From positions 1-64,000 of the forward strand of contig JSYX01000107.1 of assembly GCA_000787465.1 (NCBI GenBank): a stretch of 64,000 nt of DNA. The letters are read 5' to 3'. The notes beneath the pieces are model-generated. The model did not search any database. It was not told the DNA's origin and saw nothing but the letters and a program-made list of their open reading frames with translations. This DNA comes from Thermomucor indicae-seudaticae (Eukaryota; Mucoromycota; Mucoromycetes; Mucorales; Lichtheimiaceae). The first letter of the stretch is position 1; each line of letters begins with the position of its first letter. Both the position numbers and the translations under genes were made by a program. Shown here in pieces: positions 48,201-60,496 of this stretch.

Positions 48201-49997
48201 ATTCGCCACGCAAGAACTACATGTCATGCCCGTGACCGTTAGCCGTGTAGCCGTCGTTGTTGATGGTTCCGCACTCTTGCCTGCCGCCGCCTTTTCTTCT
48301 TTCTCTTCAAGCTTGATGATTTCAATGCTGTCAGCCATAAAGCCCAGTTGCAAGATCGTCTGTCGGATCTTTTGGCGAGTAGTAGCGGCATCACCGGTAT
48401 ATTGAAAGCTCGTTCGTCCTGTTTCCAGACTAATCCTGATGGTATCGGATTGGACAGCCGGCAACGACGAAAGCGCTTTGGTGACCTTGGTCACACATTT
48501 GGGACAGAACATGCCCGTAATAATCATGTCCACCTTGTGCTTCGACGGCGTAGACGGTGCTGGCGAAGGCGACGGCTGTTGTTGTTCGGCAATAATCGAT
48601 ACGCTGCTGGCACTATATCCCATCTGGGTAATCGTCTTCTCAACCGTCTCTTCATTCAGCACGTCTCCGGTGACCATAAAAGACGCGGTGCCTGTCAACA
48701 GGTTCACCTTGACCGTATCCGGATCCACGCCAGGCAGCTTGGCAAGACCTTGTTCAATTTTACGGACGCAGCTACCAAAAACTTTCGGTTAGATCATGCC
48801 AATACCGCTGGAAAACTCTATACGGTACCTTGCACACGTCATTCCTCCAATTTGCAGGACAACCCTTTTGGGTGCTGTCACCACAGGCGTCTCGACTGTC
48901 ACTGCACCCAAACAGAAGACCGATTCCCTCGCTGACTGTTTATCATCATCCTTTCCAAGCACAGTCGGTTGCAAAAGATTATGAATGATTTGGATATTCT
49001 CGACGTCGTATCCGCGGTCCTGCACCAGTTGGCGAATGGCTAGTGGATTGGGATTCCGACAGATGAGCATGGCCATCTCGGTTTCGAGGTCCACGTGCAC
49101 AGAGCGAGGTTCGACATGCGGCACTCCGTGTTCCAGGGCGTCGGTGACGGCCACAACGCAACTGTGACAAGTCATTCCGATAACACGCATCACCACCTTG
49201 CGCAACATCCATGCATCTTCACTGCTAACGCTGCTACTACTTGGCTGTGCCTGATCCTCGGACACCGGCGTCCGGGTCCATCGAGGCGGCGTGACAACGT
49301 CGTAGCCAGCATCTTCAATAGCTGCTGTAATCTGATCGATTGGTAAGGTATCGCCTTGGAACGAAAAGGACGCCGTATGATCTTGCAAGCTGACTGCTAC
49401 TGATTCAGGAATCACACCAGGTAAGGCCTGCAGTGCAGTGGTGACGGTCCGCGTACAGTGAGAACAGGCCATGCCTCCAACGGATAGGATGACCGTCATG
49501 ATATCATCATCTCCTTTTTCTTCTTCAAACATATCGACACGAACGGATTCTACCGTGTATCCGAGGTCGTGAATGGATTGGACCATCTGTTCTTCGCTGT
49601 GGGTTGGATCCGAACTGTTTAAGAGTGCAGTAGCAGTAGTAGCCGATGCATTATCGAGAGAAACCGAGACAGAGATCACGTCAGGTAGCTGGCTCAATGC
49701 GATTTCAATGGCATTGGAGGAGCACGTCATGCCAGAAGAAGATATGGATAATGTAGCACGCATAATGGTTTCGGACGGAACGGCATCATAACCCAGATCT
49801 TCAATGGTCGTCGTGACAAGGTTCTTGAGTTCAGCTAGGGGTTTTGTGCCGTCTCCCTTGAGTATCGCTCGGCCGGTATTCAGATCGACCGTGACCGAAG
49901 CCGAATCGACTCCCGATAATTTCTGCAGTGCTGACGTGATTGTATTGACGCAGTGCTGGCATGTCATGCCTTGTACAGATACCGAGAGCGTTGTCAT
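45231..49997 (-). CDS. CCC2: Cu(I)-exporting P1B-type ATPase with seven HMA modules
   Basis: Pumps Cu(I) into the secretory pathway to load cuproenzymes. ATG at 49997. The N-terminus has seven heavy-metal-associated modules: GMTCQHC, GMTCSSN (second Cys missing), GMACSHC, GMTCHSC, GMTCASC (made by splicing), GMFCPKC and GMTCSSC. The pump follows: [34 protein letters not shown] (actuator), [13 protein letters not shown] (CPC), [13 protein letters not shown] (phosphorylated Asp), [19 protein letters not shown], and [18 protein letters not shown] across two introns. It ends in two helices and FVRN. An unusual Cys cluster ([12 protein letters not shown]) sits in the nucleotide-binding domain. Length is about 1,300 residues against ~1,000 for yeast Ccc2. 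A TATA box lies ~90 bp upstream. Confidence 0.95.
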
Positions 49998-50086
49998 TGA
50001 AAAAGCGAAAGAAGTACTTTAATGAAAGGAATAAACGAAAGAGAAGGATAACGTACAAGAGGATAAAAAAGATGTCAGCTTCTTCC

Positions 50087-50095
50087 ATTTATATC
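50087..50095 (-). promoter_or_regulatory. TATA box of the copper ATPase gene
   Basis: On the minus strand the word gatataaatg precedes the ATG at 49997 by about 90 bp. The whole promoter lies in the 208 bp between this ATG and the stop of the F-box gene. Confidence 0.5.
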
Positions 50096-50205
50096 AAAGC
50101 GAGAGCCCGCTCGCTTTCTGTCTCGTGACTGTGTAGTGAGAGCAATTTGTGCTGGCGTATCGAGAGCATTTGCTGCTGGTCTTGTCCGAGTACACCGCAG
50201 CAGAT

Positions 50206-51045
50206 CTAGCACCTTCTCCAGAGAGTTGGCACGAGGCGGTCCGTGAACTTGAGTTCCTTCAAGTTGGCGTTGACCGCCCAGAGTTCCTTGGCATCCAATG
50301 CTGTCCGCACGCCAGAGACAAATTGGACATTGAGGTGTATGAGCTGCTTGAGCTGTTCTAGCAAGCGACGAAGGGACGCTGGCTGCACTTGCTGGCACCA
50401 GCAGAGACTCAAGCGGGTGAGACAGGGTAACCCTTGACTGATATTGTTGAGGGTCTGCGAGTTGACCCAGCTGCAGTAGGAAAGGTCGAGCTCCTGCAGC
50501 TGGGAGGAGGAACCGGGACAGATCAACGCCTCGAGATCGTTGGGTGCATCAATGGATCTGCACGGCGCGATCATTGTATTGCCCAAGTTGAGCATCCGGA
50601 GGCGGCAGTTGCTCGCGTCTCGGAGAATAGACAAAGTCTCAGTAGTGAGCGTGCAATTGGTCAGCACGACGGACTCGACGTACGGAACCGAGATCCGCAG
50701 AAGGCAATTGATAGCGCTCGACGAAACGGCCTTGCAGTTTGCGAGGTTGATCTCCTGTTTCGGACTGGATGCCAGTTGCGCCAGATGTTTGTCCGTGACG
50801 AATTCGTGGACCGTGCTTAAATTGAGTCGGGTTATGTAACAGAGGGTACTAGTATTAGCTTCAATAAGGCAATCTAATTGTTTTCGCGTGCGCAGCGTGG
50901 GGTTGGAATACAAGCATGGTACAATGTGATGATAGCATTCCTTGCTCACTGCGCAGAGAGACGCCAAGTCTGAACTGTCGAGGTAACTCAAGATATCTTC
51001 GACCAGTTCTCGTGGAAGTCCGTTAACCATGGTTCGATTAGACAT
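50206..51045 (-). CDS. F-box and leucine-rich-repeat protein
   Basis: An intronless 279-residue protein, ATG at 51045 (MSNRTMVNGLPRELVEDIL). Residues ~8-50 are an F-box (LPRELVEDILSYLDSSDLAS, LCAVSKECYHHIVPCLYS). Leucine-rich repeats follow: LNLSTVHEFVTDKHLAQLAS, INCLLRISVPYVESVVLTNC, LRMLNLGNTMI, LQELDLSYCSWVNSQTL and LTRLSLCWCQQVQPASLRRL. The protein should be an SCF ubiquitin-ligase substrate receptor. The stop at 50206 comes soon after the last repeat, and an unused frame continues downstream, so an extra 3' exon is possible. It is followed head-to-tail by the copper ATPase. Confidence 0.85.
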   Translation of the reverse strand: MSNRTMVNGLPRELVEDILSYLDSSDLASLCAVSKECYHHIVPCLYSNPTLRTRKQLDCLIEANTSTLCYITRLNLSTVHEFVTDKHLAQLASSPKQEINLANCKAVSSSAINCLLRISVPYVESVVLTNCTLTTETLSILRDASNCRLRMLNLGNTMIAPCRSIDAPNDLEALICPGSSSQLQELDLSYCSWVNSQTLNNISQGLPCLTRLSLCWCQQVQPASLRRLLEQLKQLIHLNVQFVSGVRTALDAKELWAVNANLKELKFTDRLVPTLWRRC

Positions 51046-51206
51046 CTTGTAAAGGGTAAAGAAGATCAAAAGATGTAGTAAAAAAGGCAAAAAAGCATGA
51101 AATCGTCGGTCCAAAAAAACCGGTTTATGACGATGATGAGAGCGTAAAATTATAACTGTGCCAGGGTTTTTTACCGTAGCCCATTTCACCCCGGAATTCA
51201 TGCCGT

Positions 51207-52808
51207 TTACCGGGGGATAAAGCCAACTGAAAAATCGTGTAAAGGTGCTATGGCAGGGTTGTCCATGGTACGCATGTGTTGAGGAAGAATGTCTGTCGAT
51301 TGCTTGATGTTTTCCAACAAGTGCATACAGTAAGAATCCGGATACACCAAATGGTCCACGGACTTGTCTTTGCTCCATATCTCCGAACGATGCTCATCAT
51401 TACCAGTGCAATCCAAGTACAAAATTTTCATGACTTGAATGTAAGGTACAAAAGTTTGTTGACTGCAATACATACAACATGTTTATTTTTTCTTACCTCG
51501 TTCTCTGCATATAGGGCCCATCGCATTCTCATCAGCAAATCCACGATTGTGAATAATTATTGTGTCCCAGTTGAACAACCAAACCTGTTACTTGCATTGG
51601 TCGCATGTTTATGGGAGAAACCGTTCAACAATATACTTACCAAAGCATATATTTTTTGACTTTTCCTTCCTTGTATCATGAACCGATAAGTAGCGTGTGC
51701 CTTGGCAGCATCCACTAAATCGTATACAAAGAAATCCATAAACGATGGTGGTGACGAGTCCCGTTCAACTTGTGATGATGAGATGAGCACACTATACTTG
51801 AAAAGCTTGACTGAGAGCAGTGAAAGACTTGAATCTGTCGTAATCAAAATGAATAAGAAGACCAGATTGAGGAAAAACTGACATGAAAAAGTACCTTTCT
51901 TCTCGTACTGTCCTTCGCCCACGGGTGACCCGCACTGTGAGCAATTAACAGCGATCCATTTCGTCGACGTTCCTCTATCCCACTAGCAACCATTTTAATT
52001 TCAATACTCCTCTTCAATTCCCAAGACATAAAAGGATGTTGACCACTGTAGTAGCTCGTATGCAGACACGACTTTGCCTGCCGAGCCGTAAAGATGGCCT
52101 GTTAATCTTGGATCTCTGTATCGACCAGAAACGAGCATACACTTCCGCATCGCCGGCCTTCTCGAGATCCGGTCTATATATAAATCCAAAAGAAGGGGAA
52201 ATGTTTTAACTTACCACAACTTTGGACGCAACTTCATCGTCAACCTTGATCGTTTCATTCTCGAGATCATTTGGATGCAGCAAGAAGTAGGTCGACCCAA
52301 CAAGGACGTGATTGCTCTTTGCAGAAATGGCACGCATACGTGTCCTGTATTCTTCTGGCTTCGTTTCATGGCATATCCAGCATTCGACGAGTTCATACCA
52401 GTGTTCTGATGGTAGGTTTTTGCATTGAAACTGTGTTGACCGCGACAACGCGCAATGACAATGGCGACACGTAATGCCACTGAGGCCTCGTTCGATTTCC
52501 TTGGCTGGCCATAACTCTTTGAGCTGACCCGATTCCAATCTGGATGCTCTTAAAACAGCCAGTTTCACGTCATATAAGGCAAGCCTAGAGTCGGCTACGT
52601 CGTCATCCTGGCACGGTGAAATGGCCAGTACACGTGGGTCTACTTCAACACCAACAGCGTTGAAATCTACAAGCTCGGTTGATTTTAAGTAGAGCTTATT
52701 GTCCTTTATATCCACATCATCTTCAGCGGCACAGTCTGGGGATACACCGATCGTGGCGCGAATCGTGTTGATGTTCCCGAGCTGTTCACAAAAAAAAGCA
52801 ACGCTCAT
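51207..52808 (-). CDS. UBE3D: UBE3D-like HECT-type E2-binding protein
   Basis: Start at the ATG at 52808 (MSVAFFCEQLGNINTIRATI). The family core reads ITCRHCHCALSRSTQFQCK, LPSEHWYELVECWICHET, and then KSNHVLVGSTYFLLHPNDL. After introns come SAYELLQWSTSFYVLGIEEE and the C-terminal block MKILYLDCTGNDEH. UBE3D-type proteins bind E2 enzymes such as UBCH10 and have been described as atypical E3 ligases; here the two Cys/His motifs (CRHCHC and CWICHE) match. Several short exons lie at 51500-52190, and two of their junctions are not resolved. It ends 161 bp upstream of the F-box start on the same strand, so both ubiquitin-related genes are adjacent, probably by chance. Confidence 0.8.
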
Positions 52809-52991
52809 GGGCAAAAGGAGAAATTTTTTTCTTGTCGAAAACTCAGTTCATGTGGTCAGCTTTAATGACGTGCAAAAGGGAGAGAAAAGGACACGGAACA
52901 TAAACAATATGGATGAAAGGGAAAAATGATACTATCTGTCGTAAATCTGATGTGCGGAACACATCTGGATGATAAGCAATGTTGAATGAAT

Positions 52992-53637
52992 TTAGAGTTC
53001 CATCAGGTCATCTTCGCCAGCTTCTTCCATGTAGCTGCTGAGTTCAGCATCCAATCGAGACTGCGCAGTCTTTGGATCCTTCATCATGTAATCGTCCAAT
53101 GACTTGTCCAGCTCTTGCGCCGACAAAGGCTTCTTCGACTTGCTGCCTCGTCTGCCACCGGTGTTGCCGCGGTTTCTGTTGGCATTGCCACGACCGTTAC
53201 GCTGTCCCACATTCATGCGGCTTCGTGCGCTGTTGTTGTTATTAGCTGATCGATTCGCTGCGAAGTTGCCTCGTTGGTTGAGTCGAGGTCCAGTACGCTC
53301 CACACCCCTCATCGGAGTAGGACCGTTTCTTCTATTCTTCTGTATACCACCGTTAGCTGGTCTATTTAAGCGGTTTTGCATGTTCTGGTTTCGCCGCGGA
53401 GCGCCAGCTTGATTGTTTCCTCTGATACGGCTGAAGACGCTGCCACGAGCAGGTTCCTGAGAAGGCTTGGACTTTCCAATCTGGCTAAATCTGTAACAGA
53501 ACATATTAACACAAAGCCCATTTGAGAAAGTATCATATCAGAACGCCTACGTACCGTTCATTTAGACCACCTGCGCCACCAATGCTGACCAAACGGCGTT
53601 GATTGCCGAAAGTGTTGTAAACTCTGCGAGGTGCCAT
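52992..53637 (-). CDS. FoP/CHTOP-like Arg/Asn/Gly-rich RNA-binding protein
   Basis: Two exons. Exon 1 is MAPRRVYNTFGNQRRLVSIGG and ends LNER at a gtacgt donor; exon 2 starts FSQIGKSKPSQEPARGSVF. The middle is rich in Arg, Asn and Gly (RNQNMQNRLNRPANGG, RGNANRNRGNTGGRRGSK), typical of RNA-binding low-complexity segments and arginine methylation targets. The C-terminus carries the FoP-duplication motif: LSAQELDKSLDDYMMKDPK, then RLDAELSSYMEEAGEDDL. Animal CHTOP (friend of PRMT1) links arginine methylation with TREX-mediated mRNA export. No RRM is present, so this is not Yra1/ALY. A role in mRNA export is inference from the motif. Confidence 0.8.
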
Positions 53638-55521
53638 TGTAACGTTCCGAGATCTTTTCCAATAGGAAGAGAAGAGAAAAGGAGTGTCAGCACGCATATT
53701 CTTTCGCAAATAGATAAAGATAGGCTGTCCAACTTGTTGTCTTCCACGATGAAGCCGCTGATGGTGCGCAAAAAGTAAAAAAAGGTTCCATCTCAAAAAC
53801 CCCCCACAAAATAAACCCAATAAAACCCAATATCCCTAAAATCCACACACAGTGAAGAGAACAATCCACTGCTGGCGCTGTTTGGCGGATGTCGAAGGTC
53901 CGAAAATAAAGTTGTCGCCAAGCCGATTGAGACCACGGGGCCAGTCGCAAGAAAGTCGGCTTCGCTCTAAAAATTCCACGTTCGGTCAATCTTTTCCCTT
54001 TCCAACGGATATATCGCCATTGGTTGAAATCGTCCACAGCTGACGTAAGACTTGCTGACCGCAGAGTTCCGAGCCTCGCTTGCTGACGAATCTTTTATGC
54101 CGGAAACCTTCTCATTCCGTCGAATCGTCTCAGAAAAGTAAAAGCTCATCTCCAAACAACAACATGCGCACCGCAGCAAATCATCACCACCGCTTCATCG
54201 CCCATCAAGCGCCCGAAAGCAGCTTTGCAGTTGACCAAGCAAGAAGGAATGGCCGTAAAGAGTAGGAGGCATGACTTACAGAAAGCTTGAGCAATGTGTA
54301 AAGTTTCTTGCTGTGTTGACGTAAGTTCTTGGATGAGAATTGAGTCCTTGGGACGATTGCTTGGTTTGTTTGATGTTGCGTAAGTGGCTTTGGAGGCGAT
54401 TAAAGTCGAGATTGCAGACAAAGGTTGCGAAAGGGCGACGAAAAACGATACACGCACAAAAGTGAGAAGAAGGAGAAAAAGAAGCGAAATGCCGATCATT
54501 TGGATCCCGATCCCTTTATAAACCTTACAGCGTTCCAAATTATGATTGGTTCGCCGTTCAATCGCCGTTTAAAATCTCGCAGGAATTGCTTTCTTGCCCC
54601 GTGTCCTCTGAAACTGTATGCTTCGCTAGGGACATTGCGCGTAACAACAGTTTGCATACTTTGTAGAAACCAATGTATGTTCTCTATTTTTGACGTCTTT
54701 TGTATGCTCAAACTCTACAGAAACTTTGAACATGTGTCTAATATTGCATCACGATTCCAGTGGGCTTCGCAATCACGCCTTCATCCTTCGCCCCCTTTGG
54801 TTCTTTAAGCGATCAAATGTCGGCGAATGAGGGTATGCATAATGTTCAACGTGCCCCGCTTTGTAAAAGCACATGCGCCTAAGCTTCTTGAGATGTCAAG
54901 CTTCGAATAAGTCTGCGAGGCCTTATCTATGGTCGCTATTTTGTCTGTGTACATAGTAATCATGGTGCAGCGTAGACGCTGACGTTGCAGTGTCATTCGG
55001 TTGGTCACCTGGACTTGTCTACGGTTATTAATTCCACCAAGGAATAAATGTACGCAAATGTATCAGGACACTGAGGCCCGAAAACTATCGCTTCCTGAGG
55101 AAAGAATGGGAAGAAGGTGCTTGGTGGTACGCAGTAAAGGTCTAAGCGGCAAATTCTGAAAGGCATCGAAGTTGTGTAAGCGACTGTAGTCGTCCCATTT
55201 ATGCTGATGTTCATAAGTTTGTAAGATGCCACGTTTCTCAGCACGCAACTGCCGCATAAGCAGTAACTCTTAGCTCTGCGTCATTAAAGAGACGTTAGAA
55301 CGGGCGTGTCATCTTTCTTCTCCCTTCGCCTTCAATGTAGTTTATCTATTACCAATGCCATGCCTTTACCGAGCAGCAGAAGCCATCCAATGCTCGTACT
55401 CAATCCTGCAGGTCTTGCAAGACACCTGGAAATCGGAGTACAGACGCCACGAAGGTTTTGTAGAAAACACTGCCAGCTTTTTCCCTTTCTCTTTTAACTG
55501 TCAGACAGAAAGTGATTCGTT
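53638..55521. other. Intergenic 1.9 kb, FoP / exportin-4 divergent region
   Basis: No firm gene. A minus-strand TATA-like word (tataaag, ~54514-54520) precedes a stretch whose frame at 54290-54499 splices in phase over a gtaagt intron to GRLMGDEAVV and a stop near 54146, yet no ATG lies at a sensible distance from it. It may be the 5' leader of the FoP transcript or a small unrecognised gene. The right part upstream of 55522 shows another frame (MPCLYRAAEAIQCSYS) in the exportin-4 leader that I could not connect to it. Confidence 0.35.
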
Positions 55522-58500
55522 ATGCAAGTGCAAGCGAACGCTGGTGCTGATGCTGCCACCATATGTGCTCAGTTTGAAGAAGCTTGCGCCGATTTCCAGG
55601 TGTGTGATCTACAACTTGTTGTCTTTAACAGATCACCGCAATGTTCGATCAGCATTTCTAACTTTCGGCGTATGGTTAAAGGTCCCAGCTACCCGTGCGG
55701 CTGCAGAGCATGTCCTGTCCTCATTTCGGCAGATCCCCAAGGTACTGCCTATATGTCAGTACATTTTAGGTACGCTTTTGTTACTAAGGGGTTACCGTGA
55801 AAATATCAGCCAGTTTGACGTTTGGAATTGGCCCGTAGATCATACGCAAAGTCCCATGGCTCAGTTTCAAGTGTCGTTGGCAATAAGTGATGTTGCGGTG
55901 CGAGATTATACGCTTTATGATACAGCTGATCTGACACAACTGAAAAACTACATGGTGGATTATTGCTTGAGACATCCAACGTAAGCTTGCAAGTTTTAGC
56001 CCGCGCACCCACCCAAAAAATATGCATGTTATTAAGTGGATAGTGTCGAAACAGGTTGATGAAATACGTCCGAGATCAATTATTGCGTGGAGCCAGTCTT
56101 ATCACGAAACGCATCCTGTTTGATGTCAGTGATGCTGAACGAGAAGCAGTTTATCTTTCCTTGAAGCACGTACTGACAACAAACGACCATGGCGCGGTAG
56201 ATATTGTATCTATGTGACAAATCCAACATGATGCTAAAAAGGTCCATGCAGGTTGTTGGGGTGGCTTTCGGAAACGCTTTGCTAGATGAATTCTCAAGTA
56301 CAAAAGCCTCCAAAGTCGGTCTAAGCTGGGAGTTTCATCACAAGACAAAACTCTACTTTGAAGTTTGTATCGGAGGCACCCACAATATGTTTTCGCCAAT
56401 TCATGCTGATCTACAAGTTTGACATAGTCGCATCTATTGTTACCTCTTTTTCAGGAGGGTGTGACAAAACTTCATAGCATTGTTTCACAAAACCAGCAAT
56501 TGACATCGCCAGCACCTCCTCTTCTGGCAGAACTCTTGGCGTTATTAGAAAAGATCCTGCAATGGGAATTTGAGGCTACTAATAATTCTCTACTGCCTGG
56601 AAGCTTCGGAAAGTCCAGTAGCGAGCAGGAGGATTTTGACAAGGATGACGGTCCAACCTTATCGAAGAAGTCCTACACTGTGTTTCCAAAGACTTGGCAG
56701 CCAGCAGTTACAAACATTGACGTTTTGTGGCTGTTCTTTTTGGTAAGCAACTCCCCGGTTCAGTAGAAATGGTATGGCTCGATGGTAATTTCGAAGACAT
56801 GCTCTTTTGTCTGTGGAGACGAAGTACTTGATCATCGATGCCGACAGTGCTTGATACAGCTAGCTGGGTTCAAGGAAGACTTTTTCGATAACCAGCAAGA
56901 TACTATCAAATCTTATGCTACGGCAATGGTTCATGGTATTCTGAAAATGATGAACGAGTATGTGAATTATCAATGTCCGTGCAATAATGTACTGAACCCC
57001 CTAACACTTGGCTTTACCATTAACATAGCCTTCAAGTTAGTAGCAACGACCTCGAAACCCTTGCAGACAAGGGACCGCAAGTCCTTAGTACAGTGCAAAT
57101 GGTTAGAAGAGTCTTCGAGAATCTATCTCTGGGTACATTAAGTGCTGTTCCAGAGTTCTTTCAATTCATGAATGAAGTCGGCAAGATGACGGTTATCTGT
57201 TTGCACGGAACTGGAAGTCACGCTGATGAGGGTTGGATTAGTGAAGCTAGTGACGAGTGTCTGGCAACTTGGGTCAAACTAGGTGTGTATTTTTTTTATT
57301 GCGGTGCATTAAAACAAGTTGCTAAAAGACGAACTCGGTAGCGGAGGACGTTCAGCCCACGGGTGGTCGAGGAAATATACGCGATATTGGCTTGTCCCAA
57401 GTCGATGCTGCCAATCTGGCACAATATATTAAGAATGTCGCAATGCAGATTGTTGAAACATACATTGATACCAAGCTAGAACAAACAAAACAGGCCATTA
57501 TTGAGAATGCGGACGATGGAGATGATATAAACCATGGATTCAAAGATTGGGTATTCAAGTGCACACTTCTTGATGTCTACCTTTCTGTGTTAATACTACA
57601 GGTCGCAGGACACCTTTGCTGATCAACTGATTTGTATCGGCACTTTGGGACGACTGGATCCAGCAAAATGTTTACTGCACTTGCAACAGTTATTGAATGA
57701 TCGCTTCTCTCGCTTGCAAGAGTACTTTTCGAATAATGCTATGGAAAGCGGTAAGTGCGATGGTTTGTGAAATTTGTGGATTCGTTTCACTGACACGTAT
57801 ATCAGACCAGTACTTGACGTTCCTACAAGAGCACCTACATTGGATTATTCTCATCACTGCTCATGTGCTCGCAGATGAAGGCAAAGGAGAGCAGCCGCTG
57901 GTACCGGATTCGTTAATGCAGCTTTCGGGCTCTCAGGTAATAATACTTCTTCCTTTGAGGAGATCAGGAGCACACTACAACTAAACTGAGGATATGCCTG
58001 GTATCCAGAGCCTAGAACACGACCCAGTAATTGCTATTTCGAAGCTTATGTTGGATATATTCCAGTTTCTGTCAAGCTTTAGTGCCAGTAGCATCGAGGT
58101 AACGACTGATGTTTACGCCAAAAGTTATACCGCAGACTTACTGATACCGGTTACTTAGGCCTCTAACTGTAGCCCGCAAGTGGCGGAGACACTCGTTTGG
58201 TTCATGGAACGCTGGAGCAAGTCATATCTCTTGCTAGATGAGAACGATTATGGCTACATGAGGTTAATTATTTCCAACTACGCTTCGTTATTGTCGCGTG
58301 TACTCACATATACCGGCACGTCTAGTCCAAATATTGCTCGGGTCTTTGGTAGACCTGGTCCTTCGGATGGACAAGGGTTGCAAATCATTGACTTCTTCAT
58401 TGACCAGATACAGGCAAACTTTATGTTATGGAATGCGGACCCGGATGTTCTTTTGCAGGTAAGAAGAGTCTCTATGCCTCGCGTTTTTTTTTATTTTCTG

Positions 58501-60496
58501 AACATGAATACGGCAGATCATCCGTTGGCTCAATACATGTGGAACTTCGGCGAATCTTAAAGTTGGCTTCCTACAGTCAAGTGAGTCTTTCTATCAGTCT
58601 TTGTACTCCTTAAGAAGATAGTTATAACGTCGCAATATGTTGTAGGCAAGTTTCCGGATTTAGTGCGTTTCATTTCTGCGCATTTGAAGGATTTGCCTGA
58701 AGTTGTCCACAAGTAAGTTCGAGACGAAACGGCATTTTACTCGCAGTCCTGGCCTAACATGGGTTATCGCAAAAAACCAGCTCGCTAGTTCAAACCATTG
58801 TAGCTATATCAAGCGGATCTAACGAGGCGCACGTCCGAGAAAACTATCTAAAACTCATATTTTCAATGATCGAAGTAAGCCTTTAGTGCTCGCAATAGAG
58901 AATGATATGAACTCATGTACCCCAAAGGAAAGATTAGGAAGTGTTTTACATAATGAGGAATTCATGCGGAACTTTCAGCGTCCAGATATGTTAAACAATG
59001 TGATAAATGCGTTGGAAGTAAGTGACGACTATAATCGGATGGTAGCTGACAACGTTAATTGATGATTATGACGTTAAAGATGTTTGATGGTTTGGCGCTA
59101 GCTAGCCAGTACAACAATACGCAAGATATCTTTATATTCTGCTCCCGCTTCTTTGAAAGCTTCGTTCAATTGATGAATATGTACAAGGACGTACCTGAAG
59201 TTCAAGTGCTCATTCTACAATTGTTTGCTGATCTCGCTGGGCGCTTGGTACATGAAGCATGCATGCGGTATATCTTACCGGCGTAGCCTTACTAAATCTC
59301 TGCGCTAGGACTTTACGTTATTACATCCTGCTCAGAAACAAATGCTTTTTCAAGTGGTTATCGAGATTTTGAGAAGTTATGGTGCGAGCAACCAAGGTAT
59401 GCTTTCAAAAAGCGTCCAGAAGTACCTTATGCTAAGCGATACGACGAAAGGAAAGAAACGGATACATACGCAGGAAGAAGAGGCGGACAAGCCGTACGCC
59501 GATATAGGAACAGCTCTTACCTTACTAACAGACATCATGGCTTCGGAATTCGAGGACTTTAGTAAGGGGTTTTCTGTTATTTGTCTGTAGAACTTATTGA
59601 GTTTCTTATTGCTTTGACGCCTTGTAGATCGCACAGAACAAGTGACTCCGGTGCCGCCAGGACACGCCGATGTGGCCGACGTTGTGCTTTTCGGCGTAAA
59701 TATTATCATCCCTGTGATCAACCTGGAGATGCTAAAGGTACGATGAAGCGAAAGTTTTTCTTTACATGAACCGGACTGAATAAAGGGATGATAGATTCCA
59801 AGCCTATGTCAGCAGTATACCAAACTAATATCACACTTAATCGAATTCTTCCCAGACAAGCTAGCAGGATTGCCAACTGGTTTGTTGGATAACCTGATGG
59901 CGAGCCTAGAGTTTGGAGTCGGTCACGATATCACCGACGTGAACATACTTGCTCTCCAAGCCATTGCGCCTTTGGCATTGTGGGCACACAACCAGCAATT
60001 GGTTAACGGTAAGAACTCATACCAAGAGTGTAAACACATGCAGGAGTTCCATACGGCTTACAGGGCATGGTGATAGGGAACGTGGATTTTGTAAAGCCAG
60101 CCTTAAATAAGTTCTTAAGACAATTAATTGAAATACTTCTCTTCCGAGACCTCGACTCGTCCATAGTCGATGCTGCATCGGAAGCTTTGCTCTCTCTGAT
60201 ATGCGCTGAGCGGGTAAGACAGAGAAAACGTGAAGCAAATAACTCGTTGTTTTGATACTGAAAGAGCTTTGCTTGCGATTGATTATTAGGAGGCGTACTT
60301 TTCCTTGGTCAATCAAATTATATCCCAGCAACCGGCCGAAATCCAAGGTCGGTTGCTTCATGCATTTGAAAGGCTCGATGCGTCGACGCCACGCGAAATT
60401 CGAGGCGTTTTACCGCCTACTCGTGACCTCACTGCTTTCAAGGAGGCCCTTTATACATTCCTTATGGATGTACGGGCGGTCTTGAGAGTCAAATAA
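55522..60496 (+). CDS. XPO4: Exportin-4 nuclear transport receptor
   Basis: A karyopherin-beta of HEAT repeats that in animals exports eIF5A and Smad3 and imports Sox2. About 18-20 exons. The N-terminus is MQVQANAGADAATICAQFEE, spliced over a CTAAC-branch intron to VPATRAAAEHVLSSFRQIPK, then ICQYIL, DHTQSPMAQFQVSLAISDVA and LMKYVRDQLLRGASLITKRI. Later blocks are VGLSWEFHHKTKLYFE, DVLWLFF, LHWIILITAHVLADEG, VAETLVWFMERWSKSYLLLD, ADVVLFGVNIIIPVINLEML and LPTGLLDNLMASLEFGVG. It ends with FKEALYTFLMDVRAVLRVK and the stop at 60494. Each block aligns in order with exportin-4 rather than with Crm1 or exportin-5. Several small exons in the middle are not resolved base by base. Confidence 0.9.

Noticed and set aside
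50075..50398. 107-codon minus frame after the F-box gene
   Set aside because: It overlaps the repeat region of the F-box gene in another frame, and its end reaches into the copper ATPase promoter. It might be a missed last exon, but no phase-compatible junction was found.
45231..52808. Copper pump, F-box and UBE3D genes as a co-regulated metal/ubiquitin cluster
   Set aside because: Same strand and adjacent, but fungi transcribe genes singly, each has its own promoter gap, and nothing in sequence links their functions.
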